From contig NZ_JAAKGS010000006.1 in NCBI RefSeq assembly GCF_011043555.1, forward strand, positions 62,001 to 126,000: a stretch of 64,000 nt of DNA. Direction: 5' to 3'. A program made the translations under genes and the position numbers. This DNA comes from Sphingobacterium sp. SGR-19 (GTDB taxonomy: Bacteria > Bacteroidota > Bacteroidia > Sphingobacteriales > Sphingobacteriaceae). Below, in pieces: positions 26,871-36,302 of this stretch (positions within the stretch are counted from its first letter, which is position 1; every line of letters begins with the position of its first letter). The notes under the pieces are model-generated. The model was not told where the DNA came from and made no database searches. It saw only the letters and a list, made by a program, of their open reading frames with translations.

Positions 26871-27488
26871 CTATTTGTCTACGATTACATAAGAACCTTT
26901 AGCTCCTGGAACGGAACCATTAACAACAATAAGGTTTTGATCAGGATAAACTTTCAAAACCTGTAAGTTTTGAATTTTCACTCTGTCTCCACCTGTACGG
27001 CCTGCCATGCGTTTCCCCTTGAATACGCGAGAAGGCCACGAAGCAGCACCTAATGAACCTGGAGCACGTAGCCTGTTGTGCTGACCATGGGTCGCACCAC
27101 CTACACCACCAAATCCGTGACGCTTCATTACACCTTGGAAACCCTTACCTTTTGAAGTGCCGACTACATCAACGTATTCGCCTTCTTCAAAGATAGTGAC
27201 ATCCACCGTGTCACCTAGTTGCTTCTCATCCTCAAAGGTTTTGAATTCAACTAGCTTACGCTTAGGACTAACCCCTGCTTTTGCAAAGTGTCCTTTTAAA
27301 GGAGCCGTCGTGTTCTTTTCTTTGGCATCATCATAGCCAAGTTGAACAGCAGAATAGCCATCCTTTTCTACCGTACGTATCTGCGTTACCACGCACGGCC
27401 CAGCCTCAATTACTGTACAAGGGATGTTCTTCCCTTCCGCATCGAACAGGCTGGTCATTCCTACTTTTTTACCAATAATTCCTGACAT
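26871..27488 (-). CDS. rplC: Ribosomal protein L3
   Basis: 205 residues. [14 protein letters not shown] start and the signature region [15 protein letters not shown] (about 114-128), [20 protein letters not shown]. It is the first gene of the ribosomal block here; rpsJ (S10), which precedes L3 in many genomes, is absent upstream. Confidence 0.98.
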   Translation of the reverse strand: MSGIIGKKVGMTSLFDAEGKNIPCTVIEAGPCVVTQIRTVEKDGYSAVQLGYDDAKEKNTTAPLKGHFAKAGVSPKRKLVEFKTFEDEKQLGDTVDVTIFEEGEYVDVVGTSKGKGFQGVMKRHGFGGVGGATHGQHNRLRAPGSLGAASWPSRVFKGKRMAGRTGGDRVKIQNLQVLKVYPDQNLIVVNGSVPGAKGSYVIVDK

Positions 27489-27516
27489 CTTATAAATAAA
27501 TTAATTAATCGTCCAT

Positions 27517-27534
27517 CGAAGCAGTAGGGCTTCG
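27517..27534 (-). promoter_or_regulatory. Hairpin in the 5' leader of the ribosomal operon
   Basis: CGAAGC-AGTAGG-GCTTCG, a perfect 6-base stem in the ~75-base leader between promoter and rplC. Possible target of autoregulation or transcript stability element. Confidence 0.4.
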
Positions 27535-27565
27535 TTCAAGACACACTTTCCCCATAAAGGGACTG

Positions 27566-27596
27566 CAAAGGTAGAAAGAATTTTATAAGTATCAAA
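27566..27596 (-). promoter_or_regulatory. Promoter of the rplC ribosomal operon
   Basis: Minus strand: TTTG, 19 bases, TACCTTTG. Both elements match the Bacteroidota consensus (TTTG-N19-21-TAnnTTTG) exactly. Predicted leader ~75 bases. Confidence 0.8.
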
Positions 27597-27687
27597 TAGT
27601 TAGCGTATTATTTTTTTTTGACACAAAAGTTTATTAAACGCTCGGGGGTCAAGTCTCTAAAAAAATTTGCATCTATTTAAACAAGGA

Positions 27688-27708
27688 AAAGGGTCATACG
27701 AACCCTTT
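27688..27708 (-). terminator. Probable terminator after the CoA-binding gene
   Basis: AAAGGGT-7-base loop-ACCCTTT followed on the minus strand by TTTTCC. It separates the CoA-binding gene from the ribosomal promoter. Confidence 0.55.
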
Positions 27709-27744
27709 CGCACATTCAAACGTGTCGCATCCCTTGTGGCGTTG

Positions 27745-28104
27745 CTAATATTGCCCTGTATTTAACATTACTAGCGTACAAGCCTCCACCGTTTCGATTC
27801 CTGCATCTTCAAGTTTTTGCTTCAAGTCCTCATTCTCCGTGCCCGGATTAAAAATCACACGATTGGGTTTTGTTTGCAAAATATAATCATAATAGATGGA
27901 CTGATTCTGCGGACCGACATACAACGTAATCGTATCAATATCTGTGTGGATATTGTCCGTGTCTTCTATATCTATACCCGCCACTCTGCCTTTTTTTCTT
28001 CCTACATTCACAATCGGATATCCTTTGCGAACTAACTTATTTGCTACCAAATAAGCATAACGGGCGGGGTTAGTGCTTGCACCAACAATAAGTGTCTTCT
28101 TCAT
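27745..28104 (-). CDS. CoA-binding domain protein (YccU-like)
   Basis: 119 residues, a single Rossmann-type CoA_binding_2 domain: TLIVGASTNPARYAYLVANKL at the N-terminus, PIVNVGRKKG, and VIFNPGTENEDL. Small proteins of this family bind CoA in structures but have no known reaction. It starts 14 bases after the serine hydrolase stop, so it is likely co-transcribed with it. Confidence 0.85.
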   Translation of the reverse strand: MKKTLIVGASTNPARYAYLVANKLVRKGYPIVNVGRKKGRVAGIDIEDTDNIHTDIDTITLYVGPQNQSIYYDYILQTKPNRVIFNPGTENEDLKQKLEDAGIETVEACTLVMLNTGQY

Positions 28105-28118
28105 AAATTGAACATAAG

Positions 28119-29315
28119 TTAGTTGACAATGAAATCACCATTTGCATTATAAGCATTTTGCCTCAAAATAGGCATTTTCAAAATTCTATACAAGTCGTCT
28201 AATTTTACTAAACTACCGTTCACCATATTGGACAACAAAACAATTGTAATATCGTTTGTCAGATCCCTTACATATAGATTACGAAATCCATGCCACCACC
28301 CCGTATGGTAAACTATTTGAGCTTCTTGAGGCGAAAACGTCCGCCAACCGTAGCCATAACTAAAAAGACTACGTTTTGCGTCGCTACGTGGCATATAAGC
28401 AGAGTCCAACATGGCTTCACCGATAACTCTTCCATCTTTCAACGCGATGTCCAATAGGAATAAATCCTGCACGGTGCTATAGATGCCTTTGTCTCCCACA
28501 GGCCCATCCAAGTAGTTTTGCACTACGGACCTTCTCCATACCCGATCGTGACCTATAACATCTGTCGGAATTTTATCATATACTGCTTTTGACAATACAG
28601 CCGTATTTTTCATACCGGCTGGGTCAAAAATCGATTCCTTCATATATACCGCAAAATCCTGCCCTGTCACCTTCTCTATAATCGACGCCAACACCATGTA
28701 ATTGGAATTATTATAATGGAAGCGTCCATCGGGAGCTCCGTACCGCATAGGTTTGTGCTCGATCAATAAGTCCATGGCTTCCATGTTACTCATCGCTTTT
28801 GTACGATCGTTCCAAGCGTCCTCCGAAAAATAAATATAGTTTGGAAGACCGCTGCGGTGGCTCAATAACATTTGTACGGTGATGTTAGGATATGGAAAGT
28901 CTGGAAAAAAGTCGTTCACCGTCTGATTTAAGCGTAATCTTTCCTCCTCCACTAATTTCAACACGCCCAACGCCGTTAAGGGCTTGGAAACCGAAGCCAG
29001 CTCAAATTTAGAAGCAATCTTCAAACTATCCTTATGGAGATAGTCCGCCCAGCCAAATGTATTTTGATAAATTATTTTCCCTTTCTTCGCAATCAATACG
29101 TTCCCATTAAAACCCGATTTCCGATGTAAATTCTGCATAAAGGCATCTAATTCCTTATCCCCATCTGCTGGATTATAAACAAGCGCAATACTGTCCTCTT
29201 CTTGTTGTTTTCGCTGCTTTTGTTCTATTTTGCTTTGTTTCGCTGCCGGCGATGAACAGGACACCAACCCGACAAATAAACTGATAATTAAGATCTTCAA
29301 AAAATGTATACTCAC
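28119..29315 (-). CDS. Lipoprotein serine hydrolase (class C beta-lactamase/DD-peptidase family)
   Basis: About 398 residues. A short lipoprotein signal ends in LVSC; the domain has the serine nucleophile in ASVSK (SxxK) and the tyrosine in YNNSN (YxN), and an HTGW segment in the place of the third (KTG-like) box. These enzymes act on D-Ala peptides, esters or beta-lactams; the target is unknown. No ATG fits: the GTG at 29315 gives a 20-residue signal, a TTG at 29300 gives 15. A longer TTG start (29330) would lie within the promoter -7 element and is unlikely. Confidence 0.85.
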   Translation of the reverse strand: MSIHFLKILIISLFVGLVSCSSPAAKQSKIEQKQRKQQEEDSIALVYNPADGDKELDAFMQNLHRKSGFNGNVLIAKKGKIIYQNTFGWADYLHKDSLKIASKFELASVSKPLTALGVLKLVEEERLRLNQTVNDFFPDFPYPNITVQMLLSHRSGLPNYIYFSEDAWNDRTKAMSNMEAMDLLIEHKPMRYGAPDGRFHYNNSNYMVLASIIEKVTGQDFAVYMKESIFDPAGMKNTAVLSKAVYDKIPTDVIGHDRVWRRSVVQNYLDGPVGDKGIYSTVQDLFLLDIALKDGRVIGEAMLDSAYMPRSDAKRSLFSYGYGWRTFSPQEAQIVYHTGWWHGFRNLYVRDLTNDITIVLLSNMVNGSLVKLDDLYRILKMPILRQNAYNANGDFIVN

Positions 29316-29327
29316 TAAACTACCTCT

Positions 29328-29335
29328 CAAATATA
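29328..29335 (-). promoter_or_regulatory. Promoter -7 element for the serine hydrolase gene
   Basis: Minus-strand TATATTTG, 12 bases upstream of the GTG start. It decides against the longer TTG start. Confidence 0.5.
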
Positions 29336-29417
29336 TTACGGTTTAAACTAAATAAATGCTACTGTTCCAAATTAATATTTATTAAAGGAAAAATCAAGGA
29401 TTATTCGCTATCATTTA

Positions 29418-29450
29418 TACAAAAAGGACATCGTTCTATAGATGTCCTTT
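29418..29450 (-). terminator. Terminator after the pyruvate dehydrogenase genes
   Basis: AAAGGACATC and GATGTCCTTT form a perfect 10-base stem with an 8-base loop; TTTTTG follows on the minus strand, 32 bases beyond the E2 stop. Confidence 0.9.
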
Positions 29451-29481
29451 CCTTTTCGTCGTAATATTAAAACACTTACGT

Positions 29482-31149
29482 TTATGCTAAAAGTCTAATT
29501 GGCGCTTCCAACAGTCCTTTCAATGTTTGCAAGAATGCCGCACCTGTAGCACCGTCAACCACCCGGTGGTCACAGCCTAAAGTTAGCTTCATGATATTGC
29601 CAGGAACAACAGCACCATTTTTTACCACCGGAACCTGCTGAATAGCTCCTACGGACAAAATAGCTCCGTCCGGCGAATTGATAATAGACGTGAACTCGTC
29701 TATTCCAAACATACCTAGATTGGATACGGTGAAAGTTGAGCCTTCCCAGTCTGAGGGTTGTAATTTTTTAGCTTTTGCTTTCTGGCCATACTCTTTTACC
29801 TCTGCAGAAATATGAGACAATGATTTACCATCAGCAAAGCGCACAACCGGCACCAATAAACCATCTTCTACCGCCATCGCCACGCCAACATTTACATGTT
29901 CGTTAAAGCGGATCGTATCTCCTTGCCATGAAGAATTTACAGCAGGGTGCTGCTTCAATGCTACAGCAACTGCTTTGATAACGATATCATTGAACGACAC
30001 CTTCACTGGCGCCACCGTATTGATTTGACCACGTGCTTCGATCGCGTTGTCCATATCGACTGAAATAGTCAGATAGAAATGTGGAGCTGTGAAAAGGGAT
30101 TCTGATAAGCGGCGAGCAATCGTTTTACGCATTTGCGAAACTTTTTGCTCCGTATATTTTTCTTCACCAATATATTGTGGTAAAGATATGGTTTTGGTCT
30201 CCGTAGTAGCTGCAGACGTAGGTGCCGAAGGCTGTTCTTTTGCTGTTGGCACGAAGTTCTCTACATCTTTCTTTACAATCCGTCCGCCATCCGCAGAACC
30301 TTTTACGTCATTTAAATTGATGCCTTTATCTTTCGCTATTTTGCGTGCCAAAGGCGATGCTTTGACCCGAGAATCGTCTGATACCTCAGAAGAAGTGGAG
30401 GTTGATGCTGGAGTCTCTTCTTTTGACTGTAACTTATCCCGCTTGGGTTCATCCGATTTGGAGGCCTTAGCCGAAGAACCTGACTTTTGCTTAAGCAATG
30501 GTGTCACATCTGTTCCTTCTGGACCAACAATAGCTATAATATCATTCACTTTTGCAGCTTGTCCAGCCTCCACACCAATATAAAGCAATGTGCCTTCCGC
30601 ATAAGCAGTTACTTCCATCGTCGCCTTGTCAGTTTCCACATCTGCAATAGCATCATCAGACTTAATGGCATCTCCTACTTTGAAATTCCATTGTGCAATT
30701 ACGCCTTCCGTCATCGTATCGCTCAACAAAGGCATAGTGATAACCGTACAATCTAAGTCTTCCGCTGAAACGGACGATGAATCATCGCCGGCATCATCCG
30801 AAGCAGATTCCGTCGCTTTAGACGTTTCTTCTTTGTCGTCGTTTTCTTTTTTATCCTTAGAATTTTCAGAAGCTGAACTATCTTCTTCTAATAGGGCTTT
30901 ATAATCCTCTCCTTCTTCTCCCAAAACGGCAATTACAGCATCCACTGCTACCGCTTCCCCCTCTTTTGGTCCTATGTACAACAATGTTCCTTCTTGATAA
31001 GACTCAAAATCCATTGTTGCTTTATCTGTTTCAACTTCAGCAATCAAATCACCGGAGTTTACCTTATCACCGACTTTTTTGTGCCATTTAGCGATTACAC
31101 CTTCGGTCATGGTGTCGCTCATTTTCGGCATTTTTACTACTTCAGCCAT
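29482..31149 (-). CDS. pdhC: Pyruvate dehydrogenase complex E2, dihydrolipoamide acetyltransferase
   Basis: Transfers acetyl groups from lipoate to CoA. 555 residues in the order: lipoyl domain 1 (lipoyl-Lys43 in ETDKATM), acidic Ser/Asp/Glu linker, lipoyl domain 2 (Lys175), linker, peripheral subunit-binding domain (VKASPLARKIAKDKGI, ~265-300), and the catalytic core (~330-555) with DHRVVDG (active-site His) near the C-terminus. Two lipoyl domains and an E1-alpha gene just upstream support the pyruvate rather than the 2-oxoglutarate complex. Confidence 0.95.
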   Translation of the reverse strand: MAEVVKMPKMSDTMTEGVIAKWHKKVGDKVNSGDLIAEVETDKATMDFESYQEGTLLYIGPKEGEAVAVDAVIAVLGEEGEDYKALLEEDSSASENSKDKKENDDKEETSKATESASDDAGDDSSSVSAEDLDCTVITMPLLSDTMTEGVIAQWNFKVGDAIKSDDAIADVETDKATMEVTAYAEGTLLYIGVEAGQAAKVNDIIAIVGPEGTDVTPLLKQKSGSSAKASKSDEPKRDKLQSKEETPASTSTSSEVSDDSRVKASPLARKIAKDKGINLNDVKGSADGGRIVKKDVENFVPTAKEQPSAPTSAATTETKTISLPQYIGEEKYTEQKVSQMRKTIARRLSESLFTAPHFYLTISVDMDNAIEARGQINTVAPVKVSFNDIVIKAVAVALKQHPAVNSSWQGDTIRFNEHVNVGVAMAVEDGLLVPVVRFADGKSLSHISAEVKEYGQKAKAKKLQPSDWEGSTFTVSNLGMFGIDEFTSIINSPDGAILSVGAIQQVPVVKNGAVVPGNIMKLTLGCDHRVVDGATGAAFLQTLKGLLEAPIRLLA

Positions 31150-31193
31150 ATTGTATAGTAGATTATATCTTTAAGTTAAAGTAATTCGCTAAA

Positions 31194-32189
31194 TCATTCC
31201 TTGATAAAAGGATAGTCCTCCTGTACATATACATCTTCATAGATGGCCGAAGGATCTGGGTACGGAGATTCTTCTGCGAACTTCACAGCTTCGTCTACTA
31301 CTTTTTTCACTTCAGCTTCTACCTCCTTGAACCAAGCCTCATCTGCATATTTATTTTCCATAATAGCAGCTTTGGTGGTAATTAACGGATCTTTACCTTT
31401 ATACTCCTCTAACTCTTCTTTTGTACGATATTTAGCAGGGTCTGACATAGAATGCCCTTTATAACGATATGTACGAATTTCTAAGAAAGTTGGACCTTCT
31501 CCCGCACGAGCGCGTTGGACAGCCTCATCCATAGCATTATGTACGGCTACCGGATCCATTCCATCTACAGGAGCGCTCGGCATGTCGAAAGCATGTCCCA
31601 TTTTATAGATATCCATCATATTTGTAGTACGCTGTACAGAGGTACCCATAGCGTATCCGTTGTTTTCACAAACAAAAATAACCGGCAGCTTCCATAACAT
31701 CGCCATATTGAAAGCTTCATTAAGCGCTCCTTGACGTACAGCGCCATCACCCATAAAACATACGTTGACATTATCCGTCCCTAAATACTGTTCAGCAAAA
31801 GCAATGCCAGCACCTAGAGGAATCTGCCCACCAACGATACCATGACCACCCATCATCTTATGCTCTTTAGAGAAAAAGTGCATCGAACCGCCTTTACCTT
31901 TCGAACAACCTGTCACTTTTCCAAAAAGCTCTGCCATACATTCATTAGCAGACATACCTTTCGCCAAAGCATGTGCATGATCACGGTAGGAGGTGATAAC
32001 GGAATCTTCCGGCTTAGTAGCAGAAATAGTACCTGCCATAACCGCTTCCTGACCAATGTAAAGGTGACAAAACCCGCGGATCTTTTGCTGACCATATAAT
32101 TGCCCTGCTTTTTCCTCGAATTTACGCATAAGTAACATGGACTTATACCACTCTAAGTATGTTTCTTTTGTTATAGGTGTTGAACTCAT
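31194..32189 (-). CDS. pdhA: Pyruvate dehydrogenase E1 component, alpha subunit
   Basis: 331 residues. Thiamine diphosphate-binding motif GDGAVRQGALNEAFNMA (GDG...N), phosphorylatable-loop region TYRYKGHSMSDPAKYR, and GFCHLYIGQEAV at the N-terminus. It pairs with an E1-beta subunit, which is not in the window. Probably forms a two-gene operon with the E2 gene (44-base gap). Confidence 0.95.
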   Translation of the reverse strand: MSSTPITKETYLEWYKSMLLMRKFEEKAGQLYGQQKIRGFCHLYIGQEAVMAGTISATKPEDSVITSYRDHAHALAKGMSANECMAELFGKVTGCSKGKGGSMHFFSKEHKMMGGHGIVGGQIPLGAGIAFAEQYLGTDNVNVCFMGDGAVRQGALNEAFNMAMLWKLPVIFVCENNGYAMGTSVQRTTNMMDIYKMGHAFDMPSAPVDGMDPVAVHNAMDEAVQRARAGEGPTFLEIRTYRYKGHSMSDPAKYRTKEELEEYKGKDPLITTKAAIMENKYADEAWFKEVEAEVKKVVDEAVKFAEESPYPDPSAIYEDVYVQEDYPFIKE

Positions 32190-32223
32190 TTTGAAGTATT
32201 GAATTTCTTAACTAATCCGACCA

Positions 32224-32231
32224 CAAATCTA
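32224..32231 (-). promoter_or_regulatory. Promoter -7 element for pdhA-pdhC
   Basis: Minus-strand TAGATTTG, 34 bases upstream of the pdhA ATG; a TTG lies a little farther than the ideal spacing upstream. Confidence 0.5.
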
Positions 32232-32261
32232 ATCATTTATAACGATATATTGGACAATATT

Positions 32262-33656
32262 TTAGCAGGAAATGGCGTTTTTTGTCAAAAAAGCAATCAA
32301 CTGTTCCGACGAAACTCTTTGCTGTTCGCCCGAAGCCATATCCTTCAGAGAATAAACACCAGATGCGATCTCTTCCTCCCCTATCAGCAACGCATAAGGA
32401 ATCTTTTTAGCATCCGCGTACCCCATTTGTTTCTTCAACTTCACCGCATTCGGATAAAGCTCGGCAGCGACTCCAGCTTCTCGGAGATTATACAGCAAAG
32501 GAAGTGTATAGGGATAGGTTTCTTCTCCAAAATTTACGATAAGCACTTGAGTGGAAGCGGAAGAGGAGTTCGGGAAAAGTTGAAGTTCTTCCAAAACATC
32601 GTAAATACGATCGGCACCAAACGAAACACCCACCCCTGTAAGATCCTTTAGTCCGAACATACCTGTCAAATCATCATATCGACCTCCGCCTCCGATACTC
32701 CCCATCGAAACCTCATTGGTCTTTACTTCGAAAATACAGCCCGTGTAGTAATTTAATCCACGCGCAAGCGTAATATCTACTTCTATAAAATCATCTAATC
32801 CTTCCAATCCAAAATTCTTCAGATAACGGAATACCTCCTCTATTTCAGCAATACCCTGTAAACCAATCGAAGAAACAGATAATACATCCTTTAAAGACAA
32901 GAGCTTTTCGTCATTGGAACCATGAAGCAGAATGATGGGTTTCAATACATCCAGATCTGCCTGCGTAAAGCCTCGGGCCAACAATTCTTTGTTCACACCA
33001 TCCAGCCCAATCTTATCGAGTTTGTCAATGGCCACGGTCATATCCACAATTAGCTCCGGCTTTCCTATTACCTCAGCAATACCCGACAAAATCTTACGAT
33101 TGTTGATCTTAATCGTAAAATCTTTCAACCCCAAAGCCGTCAAAGCCTCCTGATAAACCAATATAAATTCGGCTTCATTAAGCAATGACGAAGATCCCAC
33201 TACATCAACATCACATTGGTAAAATTCTCTATATCGTCCGCGTTGCGGCCTGTCTGCACGCCACACGGCCTGTATCTGAAAGCGTTTAAAAGGCAATGCA
33301 ATCTCGTGTTGGTGCATGACAACATATCGAGCAAAAGGCACCGTTAAATCATAACGAAGTGCTTTTTCTGAAATATGGGGAATTAACTTATTGGAGGATT
33401 TTTCGGTCAATACTTCCATTGGCGCTTTAGCTAGGTAATCGCCCGAATTGAGTATTTTAAAAATTAATTTATCACCCTCTTCTCCATATTTTCCGGTTAA
33501 AGTCGATAAGTTTTCAAACGATGGAGTTTGAATCTCGTTATAACCAAATTTCTTAAAGACAGTTCTTAAGGTATTGAATATATAATTTCGCTTTTCCATC
33601 TCCTGAGGAGAGAAATCACGCGTACCTTTAGCTAATGAAGGTTTGATATTTGCCAT
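32262..33656 (-). CDS. hisS: Histidyl-tRNA synthetase
   Basis: 464 residues from MANIKPSLAKGTRDF, which is where class II HisRS normally begins; the 17-residue upstream extension was rejected. Motif 2 region FYQCDVDVVG, the histidine-binding LARGLNYYTG (HisA-like motif), motif 3 GGGGRYDDL...GVGVSFGADRI, and a C-terminal anticodon-binding domain. A -7 element ends four bases before the ATG, so the mRNA may be nearly leaderless. Confidence 0.96.
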   Translation of the reverse strand: MANIKPSLAKGTRDFSPQEMEKRNYIFNTLRTVFKKFGYNEIQTPSFENLSTLTGKYGEEGDKLIFKILNSGDYLAKAPMEVLTEKSSNKLIPHISEKALRYDLTVPFARYVVMHQHEIALPFKRFQIQAVWRADRPQRGRYREFYQCDVDVVGSSSLLNEAEFILVYQEALTALGLKDFTIKINNRKILSGIAEVIGKPELIVDMTVAIDKLDKIGLDGVNKELLARGFTQADLDVLKPIILLHGSNDEKLLSLKDVLSVSSIGLQGIAEIEEVFRYLKNFGLEGLDDFIEVDITLARGLNYYTGCIFEVKTNEVSMGSIGGGGRYDDLTGMFGLKDLTGVGVSFGADRIYDVLEELQLFPNSSSASTQVLIVNFGEETYPYTLPLLYNLREAGVAAELYPNAVKLKKQMGYADAKKIPYALLIGEEEIASGVYSLKDMASGEQQRVSSEQLIAFLTKNAISC

Positions 33657-33660
33657 AGGG

Positions 33661-33668
33661 CAAAGGTA
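33661..33668 (-). promoter_or_regulatory. Promoter -7 element for hisS
   Basis: Minus-strand TACCTTTG, identical to the -7 element of the ribosomal operon, four bases before the hisS ATG and 13 bases after the rnc stop. A matching -33 element at 19 bases is not seen. Confidence 0.45.
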
Positions 33669-33681
33669 ATAAAAAAGGGAA

Positions 33682-34434
33682 TTAACGAGAAAGTTCTTCC
33701 ACTGCAAACACTTTCAACTCCTCGCAAGCCTTTTCCGCTGCTAGTTTTTCGGCACTCTTCTTATTAAAGTCTTTTCCTATACCCTGTACCTCACCGTCTA
33801 TAACAACTTTTACGGTAAATAACTTGGTTGATTCACCAGGTGGACTCTCGACCGGCACAAACTGAATCTCCTTGCCAAAATGCTGGCACCATTCGATGAG
33901 CCGACTCTTAAAATTGGTTTCGGTGATTTCCAACGTATGGATATCAACGTGGGGCTTGATAATTCTCGTTAATAGAAATTCCCGCGTGAATGAATACCCT
34001 TTATCCATATATACGGCTCCAACGACAGCTTCAAAAGCATCCCCAAGCAAAGAGCCCTGCTTGTTTGGATAGCTAATCATGCGGGCATCGTAGTCTATCA
34101 ATTCGTTAAAACCTAACTTACGGGATAGTTGATTCAGGTTAGCTCGACTAACAATTTTAGACCGAAGTTCTGTCAAAAAACCCTCGTCTTTGTAAGGATA
34201 CAACTTAAATAGCAACTCCGCGACAACCGAACCTAATATCGCATCTCCCAAAAACTCAAGTCGCTCATTACTATTCTTGACACCATCCTTGATTGTGGTT
34301 GCAACAGATTTATGGCGAAAAGCCATCTGGTACAACTTGATATTCCCCGGCACAAACCCAAGAATATTCCTTAGTTTACGAACGTAAACTTTATGCGGAG
34401 AAAAGTATAAATAGTATATCCTCAAGAAAGGCAT
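33682..34434 (-). CDS. rnc: Ribonuclease III
   Basis: Cuts double-stranded RNA in rRNA and mRNA processing. 250 residues from MPFLRIYYLY; a further in-frame start 48 bases upstream is possible. The catalytic signature NERLEFLGDAIL (about 60-71), a second acidic site GDAFEAVVGAVY, and the C-terminal dsRNA-binding domain (~175-245) are complete. Lies between fabF and hisS. Confidence 0.95.
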   Translation of the reverse strand: MPFLRIYYLYFSPHKVYVRKLRNILGFVPGNIKLYQMAFRHKSVATTIKDGVKNSNERLEFLGDAILGSVVAELLFKLYPYKDEGFLTELRSKIVSRANLNQLSRKLGFNELIDYDARMISYPNKQGSLLGDAFEAVVGAVYMDKGYSFTREFLLTRIIKPHVDIHTLEITETNFKSRLIEWCQHFGKEIQFVPVESPPGESTKLFTVKVVIDGEVQGIGKDFNKKSAEKLAAEKACEELKVFAVEELSR

Positions 34435-34526
34435 TAAGTATATGATATAAATAAGTAATAGGCAGTTTCTCTTCGAAACCACCTATTATTTGTATCTCAA
34501 TAATCCCCTCTTCCCAATATTTAATA

Positions 34527-35780
34527 TTAAGAGTGGTATTTCTTTACAATAATGGATGCATTATGACCACCGAAACCAAATGTATTACTCAATGCAGCAT
34601 TTACTTCGCGTTTCTGAGCCTTATTAAATGTAAAGTTTAGATTATTATCAATCTCTGGATCATCTGTAAAATGATTAATAGTAGGCGGTACAATATCGTG
34701 CTTGACAGATAAGATGGAAGCCATAGCTTCTATCGCACCTGCTGCTCCTAGCAGATGTCCCGTCATTGATTTTGTAGAGCTTATATTCAATCTATAGGCA
34801 TGTTCGCCAAATAAATCAATAATAGCCTTTGTTTCACTGATATCCCCAACCGGTGTCGAGGTGCCGTGAACATTGATATAATCTATATCCGAGTAGTTCA
34901 AGTTTGCATCAGCAATAGCCTTACTCATTGCTAGTTTTGCTCCGAGACCATCAGGGTGCGATGCCGTAATATGGTGCGCATCGGCACTCATCCCACCTCC
35001 CGCAACTTCTGCATATATTTTGGCTCCTCGAGCCAATGCATGTTCTAAGCTTTCCAATATGATAGCACCCGAGCCCTCTCCCGAAACAAAACCATCACGA
35101 TCCTTATCAAAAGGACGGGACGCTGTTTTAGGATCGTCGTTTCGAGTAGACAATGCGTGCATAGCGTTAAATCCACCTATTCCAGCTTCGTTAATAGTAG
35201 CTTCCGAACCGCCTGTAATAATGATATCCGCCATCCCCATGCGGATGTAATTAAAGGCATCTATCATTGCATTAGTTGATGAAGCACAGGCTGATACTGC
35301 AGAGAAGTTGGGACCTCTCAAACCATGGCGCATAGAAATGTGCCCAGGTGCTATATCAACAAGCATCTTTGGAATAAAAAAAGGATTGAAACGAGGTGTT
35401 CCATCACCTTTAGAAAAGTTTGCCACTTCTTCTGTAAAAGTAGTCAAACCACCGATACCAGACCCCCAAATAACACCTATCCGGTTTCTGTCTAATTTAT
35501 CGAATTCAAGCCCGGCATCCTTCACAGCCTCATCAGTAGAGGCGATAGCATACTGGACGAAAGGATCGACCTTGCGAGCCTCTTTGCGATCCATATGGTT
35601 ATGTGGATCAAATCCCTTCACTTCACAAGCGAATTGGGTCTTAAATTTTGATGCATCGAAATGCGTAATAGGAGCAGCGCCGCTCACACCATTAACCAAC
35701 CCGTCCCAATAAGATGAAACGTCATTTCCTAAAGGTGTAAGGGCGCCTAACCCTGTTACAACTACTCTTTTAAGCTCCAT
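34527..35780 (-). CDS. fabF: 3-oxoacyl-ACP synthase II (KAS II)
   Basis: Elongating condensing enzyme of fatty acid synthesis. 417 residues with the Cys-His-His triad: Cys165 in SACASSTN, His in NVHGTSTPVGD, His in GHLLGAAGA. C-terminal NTFGFGGHNAS is the thiolase-fold signature. It follows acpP by 22 bases, the usual acpP-fabF pair. Confidence 0.97.
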   Translation of the reverse strand: MELKRVVVTGLGALTPLGNDVSSYWDGLVNGVSGAAPITHFDASKFKTQFACEVKGFDPHNHMDRKEARKVDPFVQYAIASTDEAVKDAGLEFDKLDRNRIGVIWGSGIGGLTTFTEEVANFSKGDGTPRFNPFFIPKMLVDIAPGHISMRHGLRGPNFSAVSACASSTNAMIDAFNYIRMGMADIIITGGSEATINEAGIGGFNAMHALSTRNDDPKTASRPFDKDRDGFVSGEGSGAIILESLEHALARGAKIYAEVAGGGMSADAHHITASHPDGLGAKLAMSKAIADANLNYSDIDYINVHGTSTPVGDISETKAIIDLFGEHAYRLNISSTKSMTGHLLGAAGAIEAMASILSVKHDIVPPTINHFTDDPEIDNNLNFTFNKAQKREVNAALSNTFGFGGHNASIIVKKYHS

Positions 35781-35802
35781 TAAATATGTTTGGCCTAATA
35801 AA

Positions 35803-36042
35803 TTAGTTATTAACGTTCTTTTCTAAATAAGAAATAGCTTGACCTACTGTACTGATGTTTTCAGCTTGATCATCTGGAATAGCCACGTTAAATTCTTTTT
35901 CGAACTCCATGATCAACTCAACTGTGTCAAGTGAGTCTGCACCTAAATCATTCGTGAATGAAGCCTCTGGTGTTACTTCTGCTTCGTCTACACCTAACTT
36001 TTCAACGATAATTGCTTTTACTCTTGATGCGATATCTGACAT
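35803..36042 (-). CDS. acpP: Acyl carrier protein
   Basis: 79 residues, acidic, with the phosphopantetheine site Ser37 in GADSLDTVE. Start at MSDIASRVK; the 21-residue upstream extension overlaps the promoter and is not real. First gene of acpP-fabF-rnc. Confidence 0.97.
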   Translation of the reverse strand: MSDIASRVKAIIVEKLGVDEAEVTPEASFTNDLGADSLDTVELIMEFEKEFNVAIPDDQAENISTVGQAISYLEKNVNN

Positions 36043-36075
36043 GATTTTATAATTTAATTGTTTAATAAATCTGTG

Positions 36076-36106
36076 CAAAGAAAAATAAATTTCCCCAAAT
36101 ATCAAA
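36076..36106 (-). promoter_or_regulatory. Promoter of acpP-fabF
   Basis: Minus strand: TTTG, 19 bases, TTTCTTTG, one mismatch from TAnnTTTG. Leader about 30 bases. Confidence 0.6.
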
Positions 36107-36302
36107 CCCTTTTTTGACTTGATGATGGGAAAGAAGAACGTCCCGGCTCCCTAACCAGTCCAAAAACCGCTACCATAAAGAGCGTATCCAATATTAACAA
36201 TTTTTTTTGTTTATACCAAGAACTTTAAAATCAACGTGTATTTTTGATAGAAATAGACGAATAATATGCTTTACAGCTGATTTTTTCATAATTTCGGACG
36301 CT

